Source: Eopsaltria australis (lineage: Eukaryota > Chordata > Aves > Passeriformes > Petroicidae). From it: 64,000 bases of DNA. This document shows, piece after piece, positions 48,890 to 62,945 of this stretch (its first letter is position 1; the number at the start of each line of letters is the position of its first letter). The notes under the pieces are model-generated. The model saw only the letters and a program-made list of their open reading frames with translations, ran no database searches and was not told where the DNA came from. The stretch covers positions 1,550,001-1,614,000 of the forward strand of contig JAVTVJ010000347.1 in assembly GCA_034509425.1 (NCBI GenBank). The letters are read 5' to 3'. The translations under genes and the position numbers were made by a program.

Positions 48890-49400
48890 AGGTCTCCTGG
48901 CAGACGACAAGAGGCGTTTCTCCCTCGGGCAGCTGGGTGCACTGCCCGCTCCGTGTCGTGGCGCGGCTGAACGGCAGTGCCCCGTACGCCTCATTTGTAT
49001 TCTCAGCGCTTCGGGTGACCTCTGATGCTGTGGGATTCTGTGCCATGGCAGAGTTCTCGTGGCTGTGACAGAAAACTCCAGCAAAGAGCTCAGCCGGCTC
49101 CTAGCGATGGCGAGGGAAAACAAGGCAGGGGCATGGCTGCAGCTGGGATGCTTCCCATCAGGAAGTCTCCAAAATCGCTCTGTGCAAATGGAAACACGCC
49201 CTGCAGCTGAAGTAGAGGAGGACGAGCGTGCAGGCGTCTCCCGTGGCGGCACAGCCTTTCGGCGGAGTTTTGGGCCAGGTTGCTTCCAGGGTGAGGTTAT
49301 CTCTGCCAGGGGAGCTCCCTGCCAGGACCTGGCAGCTGCGGGCCTGCCGTAAACCGCCGGCCGAAATTATCGCTGGTGGCCGCGGTGGGTGGAGGGTTTG
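48890..49400. promoter_or_regulatory. Second CpG cluster downstream of the main island
   Basis: About 30 CpGs in 500 bp (for example GGTGGCCGCGGTGGGTGG and CGTGGCGCGGCTGAACGGC), separated from the main island by 400 bp of CpG-poor DNA. It could be an island shore or an alternative first exon. Confidence 0.35.
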
Positions 49401-52400
49401 CGGCTGCGAAGTTTCTGTAGATGCGGGCTCATAGAGCTGCTGCATCAGTATTAAGCTGCTAGCCTAGAGGGAGGGGATCTGTTTGGTTTAAATAAGAACT
49501 TGTGAATAACGCTGAGGAGTTTTGCGATGTATTTCACTCTAAGCCCTTCTTGCTCCTTCAGTGCAGTCGCAGCCTGAGATTTTCCTCTGCTGTTAAAATA
49601 CTCCATAGCTGGAGATACATATTGGTGCAGGCTCACCGCTGCTAACAGCAGCTGAATCTGTGTCGGGGAGAGTCAGCCTGTGGCACACGTGATAGTCTGA
49701 TGCTGTTCAGCAATAAAAGCTGGAGTTTTTTATATAAGTATTCATGTATTTGTGGTGCACTAGACATAGTCTGCTTTCAGAGCAGCAAGTAGCCAATGCA
49801 TGTACTGTGCCTGGGGGTAGTGGTACCTGCACACAGAGGGAGGATTTTTACCTGAAGCTTGTGGTACCTACAGATAGCTGCGGTCAGCTGGGTGGAGATC
49901 CCTTCCCAGCTATATGTGAACTTAAGAGCAGATGAAAAGGACCACTATGCTGAGTTTGCCGAAGTTGAGTGGGTTTGCCCTCAGGGATGCTGTTGTCACC
50001 TGATATTGGTCAAGAGCACTAAAAGATATACGAGAATTTTGCTTGATTTTACTGAATTTCTTACAAGGCACACATTACATATATAATGCGTGCTGGAAGC
50101 TCTTCTCTGTGTTTTTTATTCATGAGTAGCTAAGTGAATTTATCATGTGTTCTGACTTAAGTCTCCTGTATTTTAGTATTCAAATGCAACCAGGGAGAGC
50201 AGCAGTGAAATGAATATGCATGTCTTGCAAGCTGGCAAAGGTCTGGCTGATGGTCTCTGTGCCTCATGCTGCTTTTTAAGAAACAGCTGCACTTTGTGAG
50301 TTAGTGCCTTTTACCTAGCAGCAGCTGATCAGATGGACTATCTTTGGTTAAAACTCATGCATATTTGGTACTTAAATATAGCATCATTAATGGTATTTAG
50401 TTTGTGTGCTGTCTGACCAGTCTCTGGGTTTACTTATTTTGCAGTATTTTTAGTACGTTGATGTTGTTCTTAAATTTCTCAGCATGAATTCTTCTTGTTG
50501 CATTCTTTGTCTTTAGTACAGCCAGAATTGAAATAAAATATTTTGAATTCTCTGGTCTAATCTCTTCTTTCCCTGCTGACTTTAACTTTGTGTTGTTTAT
50601 AAGAGGAATTAACTTAGAGAAGATAAGTTAATAAAACAAAAACAAAAGTAAATTTGAAATAGTGCTGTAGATCCATCAGGCCTCTGGACAGTTCCTTTAA
50701 TTGCACTTTCTTTTGCAACTTGCTAGGAGCGTATTTCTGAAAATACGTTTGAAGATTCAGGTTTTTGGGAATGATGGTGGAACTGACAACATTTTAGGAT
50801 TTCAGGCTGACCTGGTGCTCAAGTCCAGCAGCCACAGATGGAGAGCCCAGTGCTGAGCATGACCCAGAGCTGCCCCTTGGGAAGCATGTCCCTTGTAAGT
50901 GACATTCAGTTGCTAATTGGTTAAATTTTCTCAAGTACTGAGCTGACCTCATTCCTTTACCTTCCTCATTTTTGGGGCAGTAAACATTGCAACATCAAAA
51001 GCTTCTGTTTCTGCTGAACTGAAAAAAAAAAGACACCCAGATGAAGCACAAGGTTAAAATACTTGTCTTCTGCCTTCTTCTGGAGGTCTCAGCAACCCTC
51101 ACTCGGTGGCAGACAAAGCAAATCTCCCAGTTAATGCTGTCTGTATCCCACCTGAGAAAAATTTTTGGGAAACAGCAGTTGTCTGCACAGTGCCGTGTTA
51201 GAACACTGTCATGCCTCTGTGCACTGTTGTCCCCTCTGACCCTCTTGGAGCTAGCGCTAAAAGGATGTCAGCAGTGAGCATCCATTCTCGTTGCTGCCCG
51301 CCCAACAGGCCTGGCAGGAGCAGTGACTGGATGGGAGGGTGGGCTCAGGGCCATGTCAGGTGTCACCCTGCTGCCCACATGGTAGGTGACTTAGCTCTCT
51401 GAGTTGTTCCCTGTGACAACTCATGCCAGGAAGGTTCTTTTGGACTGAGAAAGCCATTTGGAGTGAATGGGCTCTTGGTGGTGTGGTTTTTTTTTTAATT
51501 GAGGACATGGAGGTTTTGCTCTTTGACTTTGAACTAAGAGAGGCAGGGGTGGTCTTTCATTGCTGAAGAGCCACAAATACCTCTATCTATTCTTTCCTGG
51601 CATGTTGTTTTACTCCTGATGTCTTAAGATGAATCACCAGCAAATTGTTAGCTCTTCACAGCTACAAAAGTTCCACTTAAGTTTGGCAGGTCTTCCTTTA
51701 GGGTGTGAAAGCATGTACAGGTAATTATGCTGTTTACTATGGCCTCCCCTTCGTAACAGCTCATTAATTTTGTCCTCTTAATGTCAATCCTCTTTTGTTA
51801 CCTTCTGTCATTACTATATCCCGAATTAGTTATGGGGGGGCGAGATCTGGAAAACTGTTTAGATACAGGAATACTATGAGGGCTGTTGGCTTAAGCTCTT
51901 GCAGTAATGCTTTTGGTTTCCTGTTTTTATAGTGTACAAAATAGCATTCTTCCAGGCTGCAGCATAAGCTTTTCAATGCTGATTTGCTATATAATAGACA
52001 GAAGAAATTGACACTTTCTTCATGATAGTCAGAGCACACTTCTCCGTGTGTGTCCAGACACTTCACAAAACTCAGTTATCTTTGTAATGTAGTTGCTGAT
52101 TTGTTCTGTGATTCTTAAATGTGTTTAAAAAAGCAGAGATTCCTGCAATTTGTGCATACTAGCATTGAAAATGCTTTTTCCCTTAAATGGAAGAACACAC
52201 AAGGACAAATGAAAAGGATAATCAATGAATTACATAGAAGTTGGTCTGTTTAAAAACTTACTTCCAGGTCAGATTGCTTTGCTATGACCTTTCCTAAGGC
52301 TGTTTAAATTTGGTATTGCAGCAATACAGTTAAGAGGGCATTGCTTAGGCTGACATCCTGCAGTTCTAAATGCTGACTGGTGAAAGTGGTTTATATCTGG

Positions 52401-55400
52401 GTTTCTGAGGGCACTGAAACCTGTCCCCATCATCCAACAGAACAGCAGCCAGATCTCTGTTTGATGAGGGTAGTTCAAGCAGTGACATGAATTGATTTTT
52501 TTTGATTGACAAATCAAATAAATGCTGCCTTCAATCTTATTATGGAAATAACTTGTAGAGTTGCTGTCAACTGTGTACGCATTGGGTCTCCTTATATCTA
52601 TTTAATGAAATTAATCTCCTGAAATTTATTGCCTTGGTTTCTTTGTTTGTGTTTTGGCATTTAGAACACATTATCTTACAGGGCAAATAAGAGCACAAGC
52701 TCAAACTTGTCTGAAGTATGTGGTTGGTAAATGCATTCCTACTGTATTGGGTGCATTGGAGAATTATTTAATTTTCTTGGTGAAAAAGTTGACTCACCTG
52801 AAACAGGAATAAACCTCCTTACCAGGTGTAGAGATTTTACAAAAAATGTATGCTGATAAGTGCAGTTGTCACTTCTCCATCAACAAATGAATCATGCTAC
52901 TTATGCTGAGTTCAGTGCTGTGAGTTGAGCTGGCCTTGGCATCCCATTGCAGCTGGGTATTTTTCATGCCTTTATTAAAACTTTATTAACTGTAGAGGTT
53001 GTTCTTCATTAATGATAGCTTTTTTAATGACCAGTGAGCTCTACTGCTCTACTGAGCAGGTAGAAATATACAGACATTTCATGAATGTGTATTTAAGCTA
53101 AAGTTGTCTGTATTTGACTTCTCTGTCAAAGCTTCATATCATATTTGCCTGCCAACTGATATGCTTTGGGCAGTTACTAAATATGCTGAGTTGCCCTAAC
53201 ATTTACAGGAGATAAAATGTGCTTGTGCAATACAGCAAAGGTGGAATAAACCTTTTTCCCTGCATTTTCAAATTGTGCCCTGTGCTTTGATCCCTACATA
53301 ACCCTCCTCTCTGAGGCTCTGGGTCAGTGATTTGAACAACATGACTGTTCTTCTGTTATCACTTGGAAGCACTCCTCTCCCTCTTGACCTTGAGAAAACT
53401 GTTTCTCTTCTTGCCAGCTGTCTTTGTGGTGACTGCTGGAGAGTAATTGCTTTCTTCCTATGCGCACGTTCAGGCTCTCTGCCGTAAAACATGTACTTGA
53501 TTTCAAAAAGGATGTAGTCTTGATTTCAGGTAACACTCCAGCTTTTCTGTGTGCCAGTGAGTGTTTCTGTTGGTGTCATCTTAAGGATGTTATCAGAGTC
53601 AGAGACAAAAGCTAACTAGTATTAATTGCAGAATAATGTCATTTAGCTTATTAAACCAATTACACCTCATACGTTTAGCTAGTTAATTCATAAGCAGACA
53701 AGTTTGCATTGATACCTTTTTTCTTTTTTGTTCTCCCTCACTTTTTGCTGGTAAAAGTTCGTTGGGAAGCATTTCGGGTTAAAGCAGTATATCTGCTGTG
53801 CCCATGTAGACTTAAGAGCCCTTAGCAAGCACTAGTTGTGGGAAAATGCCTTCTTCCCTTCGACGCCATACGGTTAAGGTTTGGAGCAGACCACACCTTT
53901 GTGGAGGAGCATCTCCTCTGCTGAGTTAAAACCATGACACCTGTATTTAAATAGAGACCTTGAAGCTCTCAGAAATGAGTAAAAGAAATCTACTCTTACG
54001 TTTGCCACTACTGTATCACTGTCAGTGTAGTGGTCTGAATGTAGAGGTCTAGTCCTTGAGCTGATGCTGTGTCCTCAGGTTTGGGCTCACTTGAGACAAT
54101 GAAGATTTGGGAAACTATAGGCCTTTATATCTTAATCTATGCAGGCTGCCCTTTAGATGTACTATTTCTATGCACATAATTGAATTAGAAAGCTTCAGTT
54201 AACCTTTTCCTGAAGGAATATTTCCTGCTCTTGGATGACTTTTAAAAATACTAGTGTTTTGAATCCTCATTTTGAGAATAATCTCCTTGCCAAACAGTAG
54301 GGAGAACCTTTGACTTAAATAACAATAATTAAACCTTTAACCAGTTAGGAGGATGACATTCTTCAATGTTTAACATCGCCCTGCCCTTTAGAAAAAGAAA
54401 CTTGAGAAATCTTTTTGCATGTTGAAGTTCAAATGTCATGTTACTTGGGGTGCATGGCCTGTGTGCTTGCAGGAAACCATCTGTGGGGTCAGTTCATTCA
54501 CATGGCTGCTGGCATGCTTTTGAGGAAGGGCTCGTGTGGTAGCTGCAGCCACTGTTGGGAGAGGCACACGAATCTGGATTTGGCTTTGAAGGATAGTGAA
54601 TGTTGTGCTTGCATTTCATGTACATGCTTCTGTGGATTGCAGGGCAGTAGATGCTTATGGTGAATGTCTGATGGTGGTTTACTGGTTCATTTGTGTTTTG
54701 CAGTACTGATGTGGAGAGGTTGCTCTTAGCTGATCACAGACCCTGTGAACTGGTGCAGACTCATCTGGTTGTGCTAAATTAGGGTCATGCATTTATCCCT
54801 TGCATCATACATTTATCCCTTGATTCACTTGGTGTACCATGGCCTTTTGGCATGCTGTTAAGGTTTGCATTAATCTTGTGAGCTTGACTTAGTGCATGCA
54901 TAATGCCTCATTAATGGGGAAAATACCTGCGTTTGTACAACATGGTGCAGAATGTTCTTTTTTTATTAACATGTGATATAGTTGTAGAAAGTAAGCTGCC
55001 AGTACAGTAGGCCTGGTTACTTATGGATTTTTTTCTCTGCCTTTGTAATATGCCTAAGCAGAAAAGCCTCTTGCAGAAGATTTGGGCATGTTTTTTCATA
55101 TTTTTTTGAATTCTGACTTGTTTGCTACCCAGAAGTCGCAGCTTAGACCATGGTTGCCTCTGCAGCCTCTTGTTTGCTCTGGTTGTAGAACGGGTGGCTG
55201 GGTTTGCCAGGCCCCAGCCACTAGACTCAACTGTGGGCTGGGAAGTTTTGTGTGAGTGTCTCCATCACCATCTGCAAGAGCTTAAAACACAGTGTAAGGA
55301 CTAGAGGAGAACACAAGTACAAGGGAACACCGACAGTATATAGGGTGGCAGATCCTTCCACAGAGGTTGAGCGAGATGGCACTGAGCAAGTCAATAAGGA

Positions 55401-55630
55401 GTACTGCATTTGTTTCTTCAGTTAAAAATGAGGAGTAAAATAATGCCAATACAGGTAATCACATAAGGGCCATTGTGTTTCAGTGTAGATCATTGCCCCA
55501 CCAATGCATGAGTTGTTGCTGCTGCTGCCTCTGCTTTCTTACAGGTAAAAATTTTGCATGGCTGTAAGCCATTTTTAGAGTTGATGGTGTCAGACCACTT
55601 GTCATGTGAGTTTACATAGTAGTAGCTCTG

Positions 55631-56215
55631 TGTCCTAGTTTCATCTGGAATAATTTTCTTCTTAGTAGCTGGTACAGTGCTGTGTTTTGGGTTTAGTTTG
55701 AGAATAATGTTGATACCACACTGATGTTTTACTTGTTGCTGAGCAGGGTGTACTCTAAATTGAGGACTTTTCAGTGTTCCATGCTCTGCCAGGGAGCAGG
55801 TGCATAAGAAGCCAGGAGAAAGCACAATTAGGACAGCTGACCCAAACTGGCCAAAGGGATATTCCATACTGCAGAATGTCATGGTCCTGTATAAACTGAG
55901 GGGAGTTGACTGGGAGGCTCTTACTGCTGTTCAGGGATGGGCTGAGCATTAATCAATGAGTAGTGAGCAATTGTGCTGTGCATCACTTGTCTTTCTGGGG
56001 TTTTATTCCTTCCTCTCTCTTTTTGTTATCTCCTTTTTCATTATTATTGTTGTTGTTATTGTAATCGTTAATTTTAGTTCATTTCTTAAACTGTTCTTAT
56101 CTTAAGCCACAGGCTTTACCTTTTTCTGATTTCTCTCCCCTATTCCACTAGACCTGCAGAGGGGTGAGCAGGCAGCTGTGGGATGTTATTTACCAGTTAG
56201 AGTCAAACCATGGCA
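55631..56215 (+). mobile_element. Solo ERVL-type LTR, plus strand
   Basis: 585 bp with TG...CA ends (TGTCCTAGTTTCATCTGG to CAAACCATGGCA). It contains TAGTAGCTGGTACAGTGCTG, AAACTGGCCAAAGGGATATT and a TATA box TATAAA at 55,890-55,895, in the order of common avian ERVL LTRs. No internal viral region is attached. It lies in the sense direction of the putative ELOVL5 intron. The 5-bp flanks (CTCTG, CTTAG) no longer match, so it is old. Confidence 0.75.
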
Positions 56216-59200
56216 CTTAGTCCTCTGGTTTTGCAGCCTTCATTAGGTTCCCAAGTAATTTTCCAGAGGCTATACCCAATCCTCCACTTGTACTTGTCAG
56301 GTTCCTGGAACCTCTAACTTCTTGACTCTTTTTTTAGCCCTTTCAAAACCATCATCATCTCCCTTTGAAGCACACAAAAGCAGGCTGCAAGTCTGGTCAT
56401 GCCTTGCAGAATAAAAATAATATCCTTTGGTACTTCTTTATATTGATTTCTTGTTCTATCACCACTGCTAAGTGGTTGCATTATGGTGCAGGAAGGGACT
56501 GCTAATGTTGTTTTCAAGTGTTTTTCTCTCTTTTTTTTCAGTCTGACTTAATGGCTCATGCTTTCTAAATTCAGTGCTGGAGTTGTTTAGATCAGAGACT
56601 CAAATCTAAACTCTAGTTGAACAATTGCAGAGCTATGATGAATTTCCAGTTGTGCAGACTGAATGCTTCTTGGTTTCACAAAACACGTCAGGCTCAAACG
56701 ATGCATCAGCTCAGGTATCGGTTGCATATAGCACAGTGCAGTTTTCTAAGAGTTTGTGGGATTTACTTTGTGTCTTAAAATATACATTTAGGAAGCTGTT
56801 AACATATAGTTTTGCATCCTGAAGGATGAGAAACAGAGATGTTTCTCTGTGAGAACACAGTAATGTTGCCAGGTTTTAACTACACTTTACAGTGTATGAA
56901 AAACCATCCTCTTGGAGTGTTTTATTTACATCCTTTAGTGTTGTGTTGTCTTCAAAGGAGAGATGCATGGCCTTGCGAGGAGATGACCATCTTTGAACCT
57001 GCAGTGACTGTGAGTGGCCAACTGCATGTGTGAAGAATCCTAGCAAAGAAGTTACGTAATTTTCCACCCCTCTACTTACTTAATTTTTTGTTGCTGCACC
57101 TTTTCACACTTTCATATTGCTGTCTGTATCTATTTTTCAGTCTTTGCTTTTTAAAATCTTACTCACCCAACACCCTGAAAGATTGTTCTGCAGAACAGAG
57201 GAGCAAGGCTGGGTTTTGCACTGAACCGATGAAGAAGCTCTAATCAGCCATTGGTGGTTCTGTCACATCCTCACTTACAGCATCACTGCCCTTCTAAGAT
57301 CCTTACCAAATTCCCTCCTAAGCTGTCAGTCATTAACATCAGAGTAGAATATTAACAAAGCCTGTTTTTTTGGTAGTTTTTAAGTTTTGGTTTTTCCCCT
57401 ACCCTTGGTCTTCCCACCATGTATGAGTTCCAGTGTGGGGATATGAACTTGAGCATTTAACTCCCTGGTCAAGAATTACAGGTCTGTTTAATTGAAGAGT
57501 CCTTTTCCTGCTGTTTGGTTTAGAGATGACACATCTATGTGGAGGATTTGTATTACACAGAGATAAAAACATTGTGGAAAAATAACCTGCAACTATAGGA
57601 ATGGTGTTTTGATACTTGAAAAATTGCTTAATGAAAGAGCTTTTTGCACAAAAACATGTTTTGCTTTTAGCATACAGTAAAAATAGAGATGTGGTGGTGG
57701 TGAGATTCCTGAGGGGAAGACTGTCAGAGAGCTGCTGACATGAATAAGCAATTTAATTGCCTGAAGCATTATTCTGTATCCTACACTGTCTGTACAAAAC
57801 ATGTATGAAAAAGGGACACTCAGAATGTACAGGGTTTACCTGCTGAGCAACTTTTAATATGTTGACATTTTTATATTTAATTTGCAGAGACTTAATATAG
57901 AGGCTGAAGAGCATGTCTTTTGCCCAGAGTTTAAAGAGTTTTACAAGTGTTGCTGATGAAACACCACTTTATTCTGTCCTTTCACTCCTGGCAGAATATG
58001 AACACTTACAAAATACACTTTAAGTTGGGTTTTCACTTTGCTGCAGTCAGCATTGGTTCCTTTGTGTAAATCACTAATTGCATAGCAATGTGTTTCTCTC
58101 ATCTAACAAATTTAATAAGCAGCTTTGGACATCAAGTAAAAACACTAGGTATTATCAGAAAATCAAACTTTCCATTGAAATTTAGTCTTGGGCTACTGTA
58201 TTCCAGATGTGTCTCAAATCACTAGGTTGTTGTTTGTTTCTTACAGTATAACATATAAGGCTGAGAATTAAAGGAGATTCTTCCCCTCTGTCCTCAAGGC
58301 CCTCAGCTGCAGGTTGGCCAGGGTGTAGCAAGAGGTTTTGGTCATACTCACTGTCTGCTTAGCTTTTTATTTCAGTCCTTTCCTGTGTATTTATTTTCAT
58401 TAGCACTGTTTCTGTTGGAATACTTTAGCTATGTTTAGATTGAATAAAAAATTCAAGTTGCCATTTCTTGAAAGAAATGTGTTGTTGATTCTTCATGCAT
58501 TTGGTCTCTTCATAGTTAACCTTTTCCCCTTCCCCTATCTGACCTGCCTTGAGACCATCCTTAGTCCTGCAGTTTTCAAGACAGAAACAGGCTAACCCAT
58601 CCTAAAATCTGCCTCTTTCATAGTTTGAACATGTCAAGGTTGGGTTTTTTGTTTTTGTTTGCTTTTTACAGTGCAATAATCTGTCAGATCGTGCTGCTAC
58701 AATTATATTTAAGAAGTCTTCTAAGTTAGCTCTGCGTGGCATATCCTGTATGAGCTTTTGTCATTTCATGCTTTCTTTTTTTCTGCATTTTTTGTACTTT
58801 TTACCAGAACCGTTCGTATATGTAGAATGATGATTTTATTTTGGCCTCCTTAGTAGCATTTGAGTTCTGCATTAGACATTCTACATCTTCCATTTTGTCT
58901 GTCTGTTTCATTTACCTTTACTTTTGCTGTGGTTTCTTGCTGAGTGCAGTGTGAGGGCTTTGCTCATTTTCAGCCATGTAAGACCTCTTTGTCACCCACA
59001 TGTCCACATCGTGCTGCTGCTTCTCCTGCAGGAAATCAGCAGTGGGATGGACCTGGCTGAAAGCTGATCTTCTTGCTTGGTTGGTTTTTTTGGGGCTACC
59101 TCAGTTTTTCCAGATTCCTTCCGCCCAGGCAGGGTGGAGAGTAGGGAAGGAATGAAAGCAGCCCTGCAGCAGTGTCAGATCTGTTCTTGGCTGTTCCTTG

Positions 59201-62200
59201 TCACCGCACACTCCCTGGGTATGGCTGTATCGATGGTTATATGGTTATGGTTATATAATGAGCTGAATGGAGAAGTTAGGGCAAGGATCAGGTGATGTGA
59301 TGTCTCTGAGCCTGAGGGTTGCTGGTGGGCACCACAACTTGGATGGATGGAGATGCTTATGTTTAGGAATGAGTGAGTTGCTGAAGATGTTGTTTAAGAG
59401 ACTTTGGACACAAAGTGAGGCAGAGGAGGCATGTCTGGTGCTCCCTTTTCCAGGGTACTGCTGCCCTGCAGAGAATGGGATAGCTGTAGGGTTGGGAAGG
59501 AAATCTGTTGCCTGCTGTTGGGGTGGATATTGCTTTGTCCTTGTATTTAAAACATCAATTTACAGTGCTCACTCTGCCGCTGCTCCAGTGCTCGTGAAAG
59601 TATGAAGCAAATGTAGCAAAGCCTTCTGCATGTTGATTCTGGAGCTGGGGATTCAGTTTAGCTGTGTTCTTCCTTGGAACAGATTTTAATGGCAACAGGG
59701 CTTTCACTGCACCAAGAATTTGATACCTTTTATTGAAAGAAAAGAGTGGCTAAACTTTGGATGAAAGGGACTTATTTTTCTGGAATTCACTGCCTGACTT
59801 CTGCAGGTAACTGAAGCTTTTGTATTATGAGCTTGCAGTAGACAGCTTGGAAGTTGCCAGATATGTGGAGTTTTTTTCCTCCAGTAGTCTATTTAAAGTT
59901 CATAGAAAGAGTCAGTGATAAGATCACATGCAGCTGTACCATTACAGAGTTTCCTTTTAATTGGTTGGCTGGTCTTTCTACCCTGAAAACAAATAATAAA
60001 ATATAAGAAACCGCAATACTTGCCTCCTGGAGCAGGGTCTTTTGATGAAGTAATATTTCAGAAAGTTCTGCCAAAACCAAACAAAGGAAATGTGCAGGTA
60101 CCAATGCTTTCTTTTCTAACTACTCCAGGAGTCAGTCCTCTTTCACAGGCCTTTGTTACAGCAATGATTTGTACCCCAAAACCTGCTGATTCTCACCAGA
60201 AGTTGTTTTGACATGGGTCTGGTGCAGGCAAGGATGTTGAGCTCCTCAGGACTCACCAGGCTTTTCAGCCCTGAGCTTCTCTAACAGAAATGCTGGCTGC
60301 ATGGTTTTGGCAACAGTAACAATTTACAGATGTGTGAGGTGTTGTACAAGAAGGGAAAGGTGTGGGGGAATGATCTGACAAATGTATCTGTAAGAAATCT
60401 CCTGTCTCTTTGTTTTCTGTCCCTATGCCAGGACATGTTGTCTTCACTTTCAGTACTCCTTGTGATTCCTGCGCAGGAACAAGGTCAAAAACTTGTTTTC
60501 TATAGTGTTAGCACCTTTATCCTTTAAAAAGGCAGTTAGATCTTAAAGGTATTTGATTTTCTGAACAATAAGCCTAATTTTTTTTTTACTGTTTTGAAAG
60601 CTGAGGGTTTAACAGGGCACATAGTGGTTAGGATTCTGTCCTGAGTAGCACAATGACATGGCATAACACTTGTACCTAAAGTAATTTTTTTCTTCTTTTA
60701 GTTCTCAGAATGGTGGGAAAAGGAGGATTTTTTTTAGTACTTTCTTCTATTTAAAGCTAGCTGGCATTCATACTTGTCTGATCTCTGTTAGTACTGTTTA
60801 CTTATGTATGATGGTACAGTCTGGCATGATGTTTAGCATCTTAAAATGAAGGCAGCAAGTATTGGTTCAGCTGGTCACACAGGGTCTCACAGGTGTACAG
60901 CCAGAATACTAGAGTTTTAAGATTGACTTCTCATAGCATGGCTGACTGTATAAAGAAATGACAGCAAGGCAAGCAAGGGGTGCACTTACTGTGCCACTAT
61001 GCAGCCTTTTTTCTTTTAGGTAAAAATATAGAAATTCACTTGTATTGAGGAATGTAATTAATTCAGTGTATTTCATGTAATTTTGTATGCTAGGGCTCAC
61101 CAGAGAATTTCACTTCTCCCACAGCACTCCAGGTACGACCCCAGAAACATTGGAAATAGAGTAGGCACACAAATAAATACTTAACATACCATAGCTTGCC
61201 TAAGGGTGACTTGTTTTTGTGCTTTTTCAGTGTGATCTGGTTTCCAAAACACATGTGGTCCTCCAAAAGGTGTCAGTTACCCACCTGAACACAGGGGTTG
61301 TAGTTTCACATCTTAGCAGGGCATCTTAATTCAGGTTTTATATGCACTCTTATCCCTGTACAAGTCAGATTTGCATGGTGTAGCATTACCTTTGTGACTA
61401 TCACACTCAGCTTTCATGGTCTTCTAATTCCTCCACATTTTACTGGATTGCTGTATCTAGTCAGCATGTGAACCTGAGATAACCTTTTTGTAGCTAAACC
61501 TAGGATAGCTGCACACAGCCATGTTTTGCTTTGTACAGCGTTTCACATGTGCAGGAGAATTTTAAGTACTTTTATAGATTAGATGGCAGACTTTCATGTG
61601 TCAAGCTACTAAACGCAAAGGAGGTAACCAAGAATTATATATCTCCATACTTGGAGTTTTATTCTTGAGATGTCCCTGAGTTAAGAGCTCGGTGCAGCAG
61701 GATTTTGGCAGGAGGAGGGGGCAGGTGAGTGCCAGATGTTCTTGGTGCTGCAGCTGCAGGGTGTTGGAGGAAATGAAGGACATGTGGAGGGACAGTCCCA
61801 CTTGTCACTTTTTTCCTACTTCTTGCTTTTTAAATTTTATTATGCAATTATGAGGCATGGGCATTTAAAGAAAAGGTAAGTTGAAGCTTACTGTCTTGAG
61901 TACACAGTGCTCTTGAATGTAAGTCATGGAAAACTGGGCTTCTCCATCCTTGGTCCTGCTGGTTATAGTCTCATTGGCTCTGTTGTTAGAAAATGCAACA
62001 TTTTGACCAGGAGGCTCATTAGAATAGGCTTTGGGGACTGTAACTTTATTTTTCTCCTGTAGAAGGATAAAGTTGGTTTGAGTGAAGTAAATTGAGAGAA
62101 AATTTTTTCAGACTTTATTGCAGGTGGCTTTTGAATAAAAGAAATGAGACCAGAAATGAAAGGTAAGATCCTTGTGGCCCTCTAGACTTAGCTTTTTTCC

Positions 62201-62284
62201 CTTCATCTCCTCAGCTCTCTTTAGCTTCCCAGGCCTCCTGAGGCTAATTTTCCATTGTGAGCTGCAGCTAACACCTTCTGTGTT

Positions 62285-62945
62285 ATCACAGCATAAGCTA
62301 AGGTGAAACAGACCCACAAGGATCACCAAGTCCAACTCCCGAACCCTGCACAGCACCATCCCCAAGAGTCACACCATGTGCCCAAGAGCACTGTCCAAAC
62401 ACTTCTCGAACTCTGTCAGGCTGGTGCTGTGACCACTGCCCTGGGGAGCCTGTTCACTGTCCAGCCACCCTCTGGGTGAAGAACCTTTTTCTGATATCCA
62501 ACTTACACATCTCTTGGCACAACTCAGGCCATTCCCTCAGTTCCTGTCACTGTCACCACAGAGAAGAGATCAGTGTCTGCCCCTCCTCTTCCCCTCACAA
62601 GAAGTTGTGACTGCAATGAGGTCTCCCCTCAGTCTCTTCTTCTCCAGGCTGTGACCCCATCTGCTCCTTATACGGCTTCCCCTCATGGCCCTTCACCGTT
62701 TTTGCTGCCCTCCTTTGGACGCTCTCTAATAGTTAAAATATCTTTTTCATATTGTGGCACCCAAAACTGCCCCCAGCACTCGAGGTGAGGCTGCCCCAGA
62801 GCAGAGCTGGACAATCCCCTCCCTTGCCCAGCTGGTGATGCTGGGCCTGATGCCCCCCAGGACAGGATTGGCCCTCCTGGGTGCCAGGACACTGCTGACT
62901 CATGTTCAACTTTCCATCGACCAGGATGCCCAAGTTCCCTTGTTT
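62285..62945 (-). mobile_element. CR1 LINE fragment, minus strand
   Basis: About 660 bp in reverse orientation: GATCACCAAGTCCAACTCCC, AGAGTCACACCATGTGCCCA, CCACAGAGAAGAGATCAGTG and GGTGATGCTGGGCCTGATGC. Same subfamily style as the 45.8-kb copy but lacking the terminal TCATAGAA repeats. Confidence 0.88.

Noticed and set aside
60020..60098. Possible small exon starting MPPGAGSFDEVIFQ and followed by CAG|GTACCA
   Set aside because: It does not match the known start of ELOVL5 and has no convincing acceptor; a chance frame near a donor-like site.
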